Assembly (NCBI GenBank): GCA_019055375.1
Contig: JAHQIW010003844.1
Span: 119,609 to 183,608, forward strand
DNA length: 64,000 nt
DNA from: Parelaphostrongylus tenuis
Lineage: Eukaryota > Nematoda > Chromadorea > Rhabditida > Metastrongylidae
Reading direction: 5' to 3'
The position numbers and the translations under genes were made by a program. Below the pieces are notes generated by a model. That model was given only the letters and a program-made list of their open reading frames with translations. It ran no database searches and had not been told where the DNA came from. Each line of letters begins with the position of its first letter. The first letter of the stretch is position 1. Below are positions 23,500 to 34,262 of this stretch, piece after piece.

Positions 23500-23595
23500 A
23501 TTGCCACGATAACTAAGTGGTACTGAGCGTGCTGGTAAGCATGATTGTTAATGAACAATTTCAATCCTCATGAACTGGGAACTTTTCCAGTCGCC
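23500..23595 (+). mobile_element. tRNA-derived SINE, diverged
   Basis: GCCACGATAACTAAGTGGTA resembles an A-box region and CAATTTCAATCCTCATG a decayed B box. Weak and not a functional tRNA. Confidence 0.35.
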
Positions 23596-23599
23596 AGCC

Positions 23600-25000
23600 T
23601 TCACATCTTCTATATTTCAACAATTCCAAGTAACTACATTGCCCGTACATAGATTTCGTAATGGTTTCAATAGATCCTTATTTTGTCTCCTTGTCTTGCA
23701 GTCGACAGCCATGAAGGTGAGCTGATGAGCAGAACCTACAATCGGTTGTATCTGTTGTCTTCTTTCCGCATTGGCATGATGGCGCTGATCAAAGGGCTTT
23801 ATCTGAAATTGAGATGACGTGCCAGGACGCTTTTCATCCGTTGTGGATAGTAACGAGAGCTGTGCCACTGCTTCGTGGCTGATATCGTTGCAGAACGACG
23901 GATGAATCAATGCGACGATTTCTTGACGAGGGATCTATAGGCTTATATATTAAAAAAATTGCAAAAAAGGCGGAGTTAAAATTGTACACTTATTACCTTA
24001 TTTGCCGGATGTACCACTATTACTTTACCTCTTACATCTTCTTCGTTCCGAACCACATGCATAGCTCAGAAAGAATTATCTGGCATATATCCTTTTGCGG
24101 ACGATGAGGGTCATTAAGAGTCTCAGCTGGGCTCGCCGTTCGGATGGTTACGAAGATTGGTGCGTGTTCCAATACAATTCAGGTTAACGGAATTCTCAGA
24201 AGAACATTGTCATTAAAAAACAATAAAACTGTCCTTTGTTAGTGAAAGTGGATCAGACTTCTTTATTCAACTGCTTTTTTATAGACCTAACTCGAACAAT
24301 AATAATCTGATAAGGATATAACATGTTTTGAGCTATGTCTATGCTAAGCAGGCGCTTGTTTCGTCCTGCCGGGACTCACCAATAACATTGTGATTCGGTT
24401 TAGCCGATCCCATGACGTTACACTCCTCTATTAGGAATCGACGCCAAACAATAAATCACCACAAGTCAGAGGATGGAATCACAATGTCACTACAATGTCA
24501 GGTAAATGTTAGGTGAGCTTGACATATTTCCTATTAGATGTAATGTTTTCTGCGTTCATCAGTCAACCTTTGCAATCCATCAAGTTGATTAATACTCTCA
24601 AGAAAACCGAATTCAATTCGTACTTGTCAAAACTTCAAACTATTTATCGTCTTCTGATAGCTGTCAGAAAATCGACTCTGCTGAACGAGGATAATTTAGA
24701 GGTAGGATCACCAGCCGTCTTTCTTGTAAGGAGTGCAATCGCATGCAGATCGGCGAATGAAAGGCCACTCTGCATCTATGCAAAAGAACATGTTGGCAGG
24801 AAACGTAAAGCCCAACTAATCATTTCACTAAACACATAGGACACAGACACATAACGGGAAGGAATCTGAGTGAAAAGGCACTATCCTCGCGCAGCAATAT
24901 TAGACCTTAGAGCTTAAGGTTCTAAAAGCGTTCTGAATAAACGCCAACATCCAAGCATGAATCTCAGGGAAGATTATCACAAAATTATTAAGCTCCTTTT
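23600..25000. other. No recognisable gene
   Basis: No exon with recognised domain. At about 25020-25130 a short segment resembles the tail that follows the RTE coding end (GGTGATACAGATGATT versus GGTGATACAGGTGATA at 22.5 kb), so one more RTE 3' fragment may end here. Confidence 0.35.
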
Positions 25001-25568
25001 TCTAGCTCGACAGATGACTATGAAAAATGATGTAATGCGTTTCAACGATTGAGGGTGAAAGTCATCACCCAATGGAACTCGCTTGAGTCGCTTGCCAATC
25101 AACAGTGCGGTAGGTGATACAGATGATTTTATCCTCCAATGTTGAAATCTTTAATACACTACATATGTCTGCCTATAGCTATGTTGCTGTCAAATTGTCA
25201 TTTAGATTATTTTCTTTTTCATTGTAATACTATATGTTATTGTATTGTTTGATGTATTGCAATACCATGTTTATTATTTCGTTCTCGTATTCTTTCGGTA
25301 ACTGTTTCGTTATGGTCAGTGGAGAAAAAGTGAAGAGAGCATTTCCTCGATTTATTAGCAAAAAAAAGTTTCTCATGTGAATTTTTCAACTTTACATTTC
25401 TTAGCTGCTTTCCAAAGAAAGCACTGAACTGAAAATCGTTGCATACTTTAAAGTAGTTTATTGCATTGCCCTGATTATCACACATGTGTTGCCAATTTAT
25501 TGCTGTTGCATTGGTACAACAAATATCGGTTTGTTGAGATATTTGTCTTATACACATCATTATTCATC

Positions 25569-27710
25569 TCAATTTCCGTCGACAGTGCTAATTGCGGAGA
25601 AGAAATGCGATCCCAACGGACCCGATGCCAGCATTCGAATCGCTCTGTTCACTACATTTTCCATATCTGTGTCGAACAATTTGCCATAATGATGTTTGTA
25701 GTTTACACAAGGGTCTTTTTTAGTGACTAATTTATGTAGAAAAGAAAACCTTTCAAACCATCAGAGTTCCTGAAATTGACTTATGGTTGGCGTGAACAGG
25801 CGTTATTGTCACTGTGCCGTCTGTTTCCGACACATTTTTTTCTATTCACTGCTGCAGATTCCCGTTATCGTATTTTGAATGATAATGCACTTCTCCTCGT
25901 TGTTTACTGCAAAAAATTCTATAGGTCTTGAAAAGGAACCTTTCAGTGCAACAAAATCTGAAATATGAGAACGGTTTTGAGAATCGACTGTGGTTTTAAT
26001 CCTTTGGATTGATTGGACCATCACTTATACATACTACATCATTATTATGAAAAGAAGTTACAAAAAGTCGTTCAGAAGTACAACGGCTTTTAAAGTTGCA
26101 GTTTCAGTGTCAATATAATGTTTGCTCATGTTCTAGGCCATTTACTCCTGATCTTCTGGCGACTGCTCATTTTTAGGCAATAATGAGCAATAATGATATT
26201 AATAATATTGAAACGATATTGTGGTATTAAAAATAGTAATAGTGACGATAAAATAATATTACATAATAAGGAAAGTAATAACAATAGCAATGATTTATTT
26301 CTTGTAAGAATTGATGTTTGTGCAATGATAATGGTCTTCGTCACATTGATAAGACTTTTTTATTCATCGACTAGACATTAGAACCTTCGGAGCACACGTG
26401 GTCGATCGTTCGATCCGGCACCCCTAATCACCAATCTTATCATCTCTTCGGGATCGGTAAAAATTGGTACCGCTCTTGTCTGGGAAAATAGCACTGCTGA
26501 CTTAATACATCGCTAACCCCCTACAAGTTATTATAAAGGTCTGGTTATGCGTTCAATCACCACTTGATAAAGTTAAATACTGGTGCTTCCTCAAGATGCC
26601 GAAAGCTTGAAACTTTTTTCTAGACGTTATTTGATATTAGCAAACAATAAGGTTACTGCTTTTCTATACTCTTTCTGCGGTATGAGGCATCGATTCCGTC
26701 AGCAAACCAACCGTCGACGGCTCGGTAGTGCAGTAATTTGCACGCTCCCCCAAAAAGGAAGAGACGCGGTATTAACTTCCATCCGAGATTTGACGTTTTG
26801 CTTGTCACTGAACCTTATGGGAGATGTTGTTATAACATCATGTCTTTGTTAAAAAAGGGTTAAAATGAAAATTGACGGCCGATCAAATAGCTTACACAGT
26901 TCTACTTTTCTTCTGACATTTATTACATATACATATCTTTCAAGCAGACATCAACTATTGAAGACCCATCCTTCTTCCATCAGACTTAGAACAACCTTCG
27001 AGCGTAACGTTGCTTCGTAATCGACTTTGACTTCGAGTTGACCCGAAATTTAAAATTACAGCATCAGGAAGGACTGCACTGCGAGATTGGTTTTCGAGGA
27101 CGTCAAAGACCTGAAGGGAAAATTTTGCTTAATTGAAGAGTTCACAAGGAAGTACTTTTAAAGAATTATGCCAAATATTGCAAGTCAGGATATCACTAGG
27201 GAGCTGTCAAATTGCCGGAAAAATGTACCCTATCTTGTTTCTTTTCCGAAATTCCCGATAAAGAAAAACCGCTCCAATTTTATGAGCTACAAACTCACTG
27301 TTTGCATTACAAGATGCGATACAAGAGCCTGAGCTGCCCCTTTATTAGGTGCAATGCCAGGAACTTTAGCAAAAACCACTGGCATATCAGTCAGTGTAAA
27401 CATAGCAACAGGTGAAGTAAAACCTTTGACTGTGAATGTTTTTAGTGCTCGCTGCAACAAAATTTTGAAGCAGTTTCAATAATTACTTAAAAGTCGCAAT
27501 CTTAAACGACTATTTGAGTGTTTTGAGCTTGCTTATTTTCTTCAAAAAGGCTCAGTACATAATTATTCTCATAAGTATTCATAAATTTACATGCAAGATT
27601 AAAATCATCTCTAGAATAAAGGCATTTCTGTGTACATTACCTCGACCAACAGGCATCACTCCACATCCCATCACTGTTGAGACTGTAACTAGCAACGAAT
27701 TAAAAACAGA
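25569..27710 (-). pseudogene. Decayed paralogue of the secreted-protein gene
   Basis: Minus-strand relic of the five-exon gene found intact in both palindrome arms. Exon 1 ends MGCGVMPVGR with a GTAATG donor at 27641-27636. Exon 2 (27447-27299) reads KTFTVKGFTSPVAMF and ends LVMQT; it is 149 nt as in the intact copies only if the acceptor lies 4 nt downstream of the ancestral AG. Exon 3 (from 27110) reads VFDVLENQSRSAVLPDAV then shifts frame before QLEVKVDYEA. Exon 4 (25906-25760) reads CIIIQNTITGIC, then a stop and shift, then TVTITPVHANHKSISGTL. Exon 5 (25702-25569) reads NVVNRAIRMLASGPLGSHFF; it is 134 nt against 135, and its acceptor AG has become AA. The hydrophobic leader of exon 1 is not preserved. 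Several independent lesions make function unlikely. Confidence 0.8.
26390..26520 (+). mobile_element. tRNA-derived SINE (family S2)
   Basis: GTGGTCGATCGTTCGATCCG (B-box-like GTTCGATCC) followed by CATCTCTTCGGGATCGGTAA and ACTTAATACATCGCTAACC. It sits between exons 3 and 4 of the secreted-protein pseudogene. Confidence 0.65.
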
Positions 27711-27849
27711 CTCGTCAGGTCCGATTTTGTCTCCTAAATGTCCGAGTAATACTACAGAATCATTCAAAAACAAATATTCCACTCTCAGATCAGATAGTTT
27801 TCAAGGCTATTGTAGTTTGGCAATCAGCACTTTTACCTGAACGAAAACG

Positions 27850-29820
27850 GTTAAACCACTCTTCAAAACTCTGAGAGCTCTAGAGGTTTCCGAGTCGCCT
27901 AATTCAATGCAATACTTTTGAAGCGCGCTTTACAATGAAGCTTTGATACAATGCGCTGTTTCGAATTCGAAAATAAATCAGCGAATGCACGACGCCTTAA
28001 GTGGCGCGAATTTCGATTAACACTAGCGCTTTCTCATTTCTGACACTGTGACATAAAATCCCAGCTTTCACAGAAACAAAACATTCGCAATCGACAAGAC
28101 GCTAATATTATAAGTGCTCTTACGGCAGAAAACCTATAGATGAAGATACAGATTGAAAAACAAAGAGCAGCAATCGATGAGAAAGGTTCTTGGTAACATG
28201 TCATTAAAAGACAAAAAACGCGTTTGCTTGACTTTTACACTCTCAATGAGTTCTCCCAGTTTAGACACCTATCAATTATCTTTGTTTACGGAGAAGTTGT
28301 CAGGTAGTTAGAGCAAGAACTGCTACAAAATTTGTTGAAGGATCGAGAAACAAGCAGAAGAGCGAAATGGTTCGAGAAATTCAGGAACTTGTAGAAAGTA
28401 AAGAGAACTGTCAGAATAATTCGTAGAAAGAACAACTTGATTGAGACTCGAGTCTTGTCGTGAGGTCCAAAAATCCTGCACTGTATAGGATTGGCGGTAC
28501 ATCGACATGGAAAAACAAAGTGGTTCTTTTCATAAACACAATTGACGTGGCACGGAACAAAGGCTTCTAGCTCTCCTCTTTGAATGTTCCGATTCTCTCA
28601 TCAAAGTGGGTGTTTATGGACAGCTGCTGCCTTCGTATACAGTCTAAAGCGGAAAAAATTTTATCATTGTACAGTTCGTCAACTAAGCTCTCATATCATT
28701 CATCTAATAGTCTCTGATTCTTTAGTGGCTTATCTCATTTCTTCGAATGTCAACAAGGCCCACCTTGAAAATCCGGTTACAGTTTTCCTGAAGGAGATTA
28801 TCCTATTGTATCTTATTCTAAGCCCCTGAAGTTTTTCAATCTATTTATAATCTTTCCAGAAGGTCACTCTAAGGGAGACACCTTTGAGTCTTATATAAGA
28901 AACAATACAACACAGAACATGGCTGACCTCATGTTGTGATTTCAGCTGCTTGAACAATCAAGGTGCTCTCACTATTACCACCAACCGTTCATATGTACGC
29001 CAACAAATTGGCGACTAGATAATAGAACACTTAATTGTCATTTCGTACAACTACTATTCAAGAGATGATGGCTTGTCGTGTTACTCTGAAAGCCTTTTAC
29101 TCAGGATTCTGGTAAGGGCTTGTAATGAAAGGTCAATACTTATCTATGTAAGTGACCTTACACTTATAAGCGAAACAAGAAAGGTTCGCCTTGATTCAGT
29201 ATAGTGGCGAGCTGTCCGACTCGAAACATGATTAAATTTTTCATGATTCAGCTGTAAAAACAAAGCTAATTATTAGAATTTATTCCGCTAACGTTTTGAC
29301 GCCTTCATTTTCTTCAAAGGCGATAAATCGAGACGACTGTTTACAGTCGTTCGTTATCGCTGTGAATCACTGTCTTCGTTGTCGACCTCAAATTCCCTTC
29401 AGTGGACCATCCAATAGTTGAGAATGTAGTCTTCGAAACGTGGATGGAATAAATTATATTTAACAATCTCGCACTACCTCGAATTAAAGAGAAATTATAA
29501 CTAATGATTAGTATTGCCAATATTGAAGGAAAGTTGGTTTATAAAGTAATTTTAACTCTGCTCCGTGTTAACCATAAATCGAAAGCATCGTCAGCGCTAT
29601 GAACTCATTGGCTCTGTCATGAGCTTTGTAGAACGCCGAATGAAGCTGAGTGAGCAATTCCATTTTTCAGCGGTTCCACGGTATAGTTTTCGGTCTGTGA
29701 CAGTTCCGCCTCATAAGAGTTTCGTGTTGTATTTTCATGAATAATCCTGTTTCATTTTGGCTAAATTTTTGAACAAAAAACCGTTTTACTTTGAGCAATC
29801 CGAGAGGACTAGCAAAAGGC
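27850..29820. other. No recognisable gene
   Basis: AT-rich sequence upstream of the pseudogene. No exon, RNA motif or repeat with partners in the window was identified. Some would be the former 5' flank of the pseudogene. Confidence 0.4.
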
Positions 29821-29829
29821 GAAGGGTAC

Positions 29830-29877
29830 TGCTCGCCTGATGAGACTGTCATGGTCGAAACACGTGTATCGGGCTCT
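29830..29877 (+). ncRNA. Hammerhead-type ribozyme motif (canonical CTGATGAG)
   Basis: CTGATGAG at 29837-29844, stem II GACU/GGUC around a short GUCAU loop, GAAAC, ACGTGT, ATC ending at 29870. Stem I forms five pairs, GCTCG immediately 5' with CGGGC 3', leaving a C-U mismatch at the first position. All invariant core bases are present. It lies about 150 bp from the Penelope-like fragments, which fits the known link between minimal type I hammerheads and Penelope-like elements. Confidence 0.75.
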
Positions 29878-30006
29878 ACAAGTTGCTCAATAACAGACCG
29901 GATGCCTGGCTCAAAATATCACCGTCAGCATATAAAACTGTTTCTGCCATCACACTCTCCCTTTACCCTGAGAAACAATGCAGAATTAGATTGCCAACTT
30001 TTATCG

Positions 30007-30041
30007 TATAGTTCATAAAATTGTTTTATAGAACTATACAG
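30007..30041 (+). repeat. Small perfect hairpin at the PLE fragment edge
   Basis: TATAGTTC and GAACTATA flank a short AT-rich loop. It lies at the outer end of the left Penelope-like fragment. Confidence 0.55.
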
Positions 30042-30252
30042 AAGTTCGACTTTCTATAAGACTCGGCATAATTAGTTGTTATATGAAGATCGAGAAAACT
30101 TATCTTGATTAGCTGACGCGTGGTTGGTAAATTAGTCACAGAAGTTCGACTGACGTTCCAGCGACCCGCCTTCTCCAGAGCCTGGGTGCTACGTAGTACT
30201 AGTCTATTTGAATGATTACGGATGGTCTTATTTATATGCTGGCTAGGTCAGG
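30042..30252 (-). mobile_element. Penelope-like element 3' tail, left copy
   Basis: The sequence after the stop of the minus-strand GIY-YIG frame. It is the inverted counterpart of 30789-31010: shared blocks include AAGTTCGACTGACGTTC versus AACGTCAGCCGAACTTC, and GATCGAGAAAACTTATC versus GATAAGTTTTCTCGATT. Confidence 0.7.
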
Positions 30253-30655
30253 TTAGAAGATCAAACGAAGAAAGGGCGCGAGATCTCGCGTGATGGTGAC
30301 GCAATCGTCCTTTCGGTTCATTTCGGAATTTCGGGCTTCAAAATGCCTCAAGAGTTTTGCGCTTGGATGTTTTTGATTCCCGCGCTTAAGGATTGTGACA
30401 GTCACATCAAAATCCTTGTTGTTGTGTTTTTGTGCCCTATGTAAACCTAAAGGTTTCGTTTTATCTATTTTAGATTTACTATCTAGATGTTCTTTTATGC
30501 GGATGAAAAGTGGTCTACCCGTTTCGCCTATATATTCTTCCCCGCATGTTTTACATGTCAGTACATAAATTTGTGCCCGATCTCACACAATCCCCCTCTT
30601 TTCCGTTAGGTCAGATCATACAGCTCTTGGTGTTGCACAATCGATCATAAAGTCT
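30253..30655 (-). pseudogene. Penelope-like element, GIY-YIG endonuclease domain
   Basis: Open frame on the minus strand from about 30585 to the stop at 30255-30253, read as IYVLTCKTCGEEYIGETGRP, then LFIRIKEHL, ending DCVTITRDLAPFLRLIF. The YVLTCxxCxxEYIGETxRxLxxRxxEH pattern is the GIY-YIG nuclease domain characteristic of Penelope-like retroelements, preceded here in another frame by PNGKEGDCVRSG, the usual lead-in. The region that should read KTLEAFW (with the metal-binding Glu) is shifted in frame, although the shifted frame stays open (KLLRHFEARN). No reverse transcriptase domain is present. The fragment stops near 30650, where an inverted copy starts. Confidence 0.8.
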
Positions 30656-30788
30656 CCTAGCGCAGGAATCAGAAACATCCACGCGCAAAACTCTTGAGGC
30701 ATTTTGGATAAACGCCCAAAGTCCCGAAATGAAACGGAAGGACGAGTGCGCCACAATCACACGAGATCTCGCGCCCTTTCTTCTTTGA
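30640..30788 (+). pseudogene. Penelope-like element, second C-terminal fragment (inverted)
   Basis: Plus-strand frame SETSTRKTLEAFWINAQSPE, then KRKDECATITRDLAPFLL and TGA at 30786-30788. This is the C-terminal end of the same GIY-YIG domain in the opposite direction, with the KTLEAFW glutamate segment intact. The two copies meet head to head near 30650, each keeping only its 3' part, which is typical of 5'-truncated Penelope-like insertions in inverted partial tandem. Confidence 0.75.
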
Positions 30789-31010
30789 TCTTCTAACCTG
30801 ACCTAGGCAACAGATAAATATGATCCTCCGAATCATTCAAATAGACTGATATTACATACGCCCAGGCTCTGAAGAAGGCGGGCGGGTCGCTGAAACGTCA
30901 GCCGAACTTCTACGACTAATCTACCAACCTCGCGTCAGTTAATCAACGATAAGTTTTCTCGATTTTCATATAACAACTGTTTTATAGAAGTTCATAAAAA
31001 CAGACTTGTT
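30789..31010 (+). mobile_element. Penelope-like element 3' tail, right copy
   Basis: Inverted partner of 30042-30252. It contains the GCTCTGAAGAAGGCGGGCGG and AACGTCAGCC blocks also seen, degraded, near 13.7 kb. Confidence 0.7.
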
Positions 31011-31111
31011 TAATGTTATTTGATGTCGGCTGTTCTCGAATAGACTTTAAGTTACTTCATCGTGGCTAAGGTACGGTGCGAAAAGAAAAAGCTGGAGGCA
31101 CTACTTTATTC

Positions 31112-31235
31112 GTGTGTGTTTCACTCTATTCGGTTCGTGTCAACGCGGGAGCTGTGAAGACGAACATTTTGAGAACACCAACTATGGAAGCTTGGCTCAA
31201 GTTATCGGGTGAAAAGTTGAAGTTAGTTGAAAGTG
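31112..31235 (+). pseudogene. Possible SDR-like exon fragment
   Basis: A plus-strand frame contains SVRVNAGAVKTNILRTPTME and then AWLKLSGEKLKL. The VRVNxxxPGxVKTNxL pattern resembles the segment after the active site in classical SDRs, but the expected Pro-Gly is missing and the splice boundaries are unclear. It could be an isolated fragment or chance. It is not part of the DHRS1-like copies. Confidence 0.3.
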
Positions 31236-31339
31236 AAGCCTTCAATATGTTAGCCATAATAGATAGATTCCGACAACCGTATGTGTGCCCACTGATAGAG
31301 CGTAGTATTGTGAGGTGCAATAAGACTGGGAAGTGAATG

Positions 31340-33510
31340 ATGCTTGCTTCTTGAGAGAACCACGACTCAGAAGATCGCCCGGCCCAGGTTTGGGATATTA
31401 GGGGCTCAAAGCCTAGGGTAATGTTTTCTACGCAACCGACCGCTCAATAGCTTTCTAGAATCTTCACTATTAGAGAGTGGAAAAACAACCGCCAGTTCAG
31501 AGTCTTGTTATTCATTAGGCGATGACTAGGACATTTTTTAATCTTTTACAAAATGCTCTACGAGTGAGAAATAAAATTTGTTCATAAAAGCGCTCACGCC
31601 TACATGCGCAGAGCGATATACCCTTCAGTAGAACAATGCTGAGAATTTTCTAAAACCTGTTGTGTTGGCAAAAATTCTTTGAATCGAATGCAAACTTTTG
31701 CGACTTCTCAGCTCACATAAGGCAAGTTACTCATCGTTGTTGAATTGTCGTCTTCTATGAGAAATCCATGAGGACTACATATAGATAAGGGGCTTCGTGT
31801 CCCGTTGTAACTAGAATGTTTGACAATGGGAGGCTTCGCAGTAGCTTCGCTTGCAATAGGATGTAAAGGTTGGTCAGCAAATTCCAATCAACAGTGAAAA
31901 GCACCGTCGTTATTTTATCAGAAATTTACCGACTTAACCTTGTCTCTAATGATGGAGACCATAAATTGAAGAACAGATGTTGGGAAAAGGTCTTTTCAAT
32001 TGCAGAAACAACACGGTAATCAAATATTACTTGATTAGTCAATGATTCTCGAGCGAGTTGCATTTTGAATGCCAACTTTCATTTAACCTCGGCTTGATTA
32101 ACATTTTCCGGACTGCACTTAATCGAGAATGCACATGGCGCTTGATTTTCAGTGTTTTGCAGAAATTTCTTTCTTGTTTTGGCTATATCCAGATATGTGT
32201 ATTACCCTAAAACTCCAAAGTATTCTTTAGACGCTCATATAATTCTTGTGCACAGTAACTCTTATGTGATGAGACGAATTCGAATATGAGACATAGCTCA
32301 TTTTCGTTTGAATAACACACTTGTAGACCTTCTCAGAAACCAAATTCAGCTGCGGAGTTGCCAAAATTTGCTCTATGAGATAAGTATCAGCATAATTCAA
32401 CGAAAAGCCATGTAGCAAAGACAGTTCAATAGATGTATTGTATTGCTCGACTTGCTTAAGCCGAGCGGCACTTTCAGTAGTTACTTCTGTATTAAACTCC
32501 TTGTATTGGATTATCGTTTATCATTAAAATAACAGTACAACAATAGCAATGGCTTATATTGGAAGATCACAAATAGCGTGGACAACAGGATAATGGGTAA
32601 GCGAATAAAAAGCGGAAAAGCGCCTACAGAGAAGCATAGAGTCAAAGTGAACGATGGAGGCATATGACAAGATTAGAGCTTACTTTTATCAATAATTCAC
32701 GTGCAAAGCACATCCAAGAAAATATGTTCTCTGCCCACTGATGCCGTCATTACGATTACAGGATCTAACAAATAGCGTTGCAGGGTTACTCACGCATTGG
32801 TTCAGCTGCTGAACTTTGAGATAGGTGCCCCTATGCCAATGATATTACGCTTTGTTGACTACGGAACATAATAAAACTGGAGGAACAAGATGTAGGCGTC
32901 CATCCACGAATCAATTGAGGTCCTCATGTACGGCCTATAGATAAGTCATAACAACCTTGGGTGTGGTCAGTCGAGGAACAAACAGAACCACTCGAGTATC
33001 TTAACGGAATGACATCAGAGAACACTAATGCTCTCGAATTCATTAGCTGGGAATGGAACCTTGATCGGTTGTTTGCTAATTCGCTGATATGACGGCTTCT
33101 AAAATGAAACTTATGTTTGAAACTCATTCAGAGCAGTCCGCGTTCTCTAGAAGTTCACTTGAACAGTAACACAAAATTAATAGACAGAATATTATGCGTT
33201 AGAAAACAACTGATCCAAACAGTGTTGAACATTATCAAAACACATGGGCAACGGTTGAAAAAAAGCACAAACTTCGGATTTGGCGTGCAAATTCATTATT
33301 TCTATTTGGGCCGAGACGACCAGGTACACATGCAAAAAGCTACTACGTAATCACGTAAAAGTTCCACATCGACTTTCCAATGTCTACATTGATAAGTGAC
33401 TGTGACGCTGTCAATGATATTGTTTTAACTGGTTACAGTGCTGAAAAACAAAGAGTAGCAGAAATCCCAGGCGTTTCGCATCTCTTGAAACTTGGAAGAG
33501 GCAAAATGAC
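31340..33510. other. No recognisable gene
   Basis: AT-rich flank outside the giant inverted repeat. No exon or named repeat was recognised. Confidence 0.4.
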
Positions 33511-33899
33511 TTCTACTGCGGTCAGTCAAACGCTGTCATTACATCTGCACAAAAATGCGTGATGAACAGTCGGTTAGCAGGGTGAAACAGTTTTTCTTCC
33601 ATGCACTCACCTCTTGCTTTCATCTTCTTGAATCTTCCATTACACCATTGAGGGTCAACGCGCACAGGGCCTTGCGTAGGAAAGGAAAGTACTATCCTCA
33701 TGTGAAAAAGGCCTAGCTTCAGGTGGTGCGTAGTGGCACCTGATCACGCGATTTCCACTTGCAACCATTACCTCGGATCCTGAAATTTATCATTAATTAT
33801 GTACTTTAAAAATTCCACAGATTCATATCAACAAATAAAATTTTCCATCAAACATTGCTTACGTTACTTCGGTGTAACAGTCTGCATAGTTTTTTATAT

Positions 33900-34262
33900 T
33901 ACTGACTTCGACGGCGGTTACGGTCTGATCCGTCGCTGCAGACCAAAAGTGAAATAATTACCCTTGCTGCGTTTAGTGGGGAGTCCGTGTAGCTTCGTCC
34001 ACTGTTACATTCGGGGTGATATCACGGCCTGATATCCATCGCTGCAGACTAAAAGCACAATCTTAACTTTGGTCATATTTGGTTGAAAATCTGTGTAGCT
34101 TTCATTAGTAGCCTTCGGCGGTGGCCACGTTCCGATCCATCGTCGCAGACCATAGTTATAATGCCAACATGGTTGCTTGAAAAATGGGTCCGTTAGGTTT
34201 CCTTATCAATTTCTACAGCAGGCGCACGTTCTAACCATCGTTGTAGACCATTTCAACAATGC
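33900..34262 (+). repeat. Tandem repeat, four diverged units of about 100 bp (left arm)
   Basis: The landmark ATCCGTCGCTGCAGACC recurs at about 33935, 34041, 34142 and 34240 in diverging forms (ATCCATCGCTGCAGACT, ATCCATCGTCGCAGACC, AACCATCGTTGTAGACC). Spacing is 106, 101 and 98 bp. The mirrored set is at about 55119-55481. No coding content. Confidence 0.75.
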
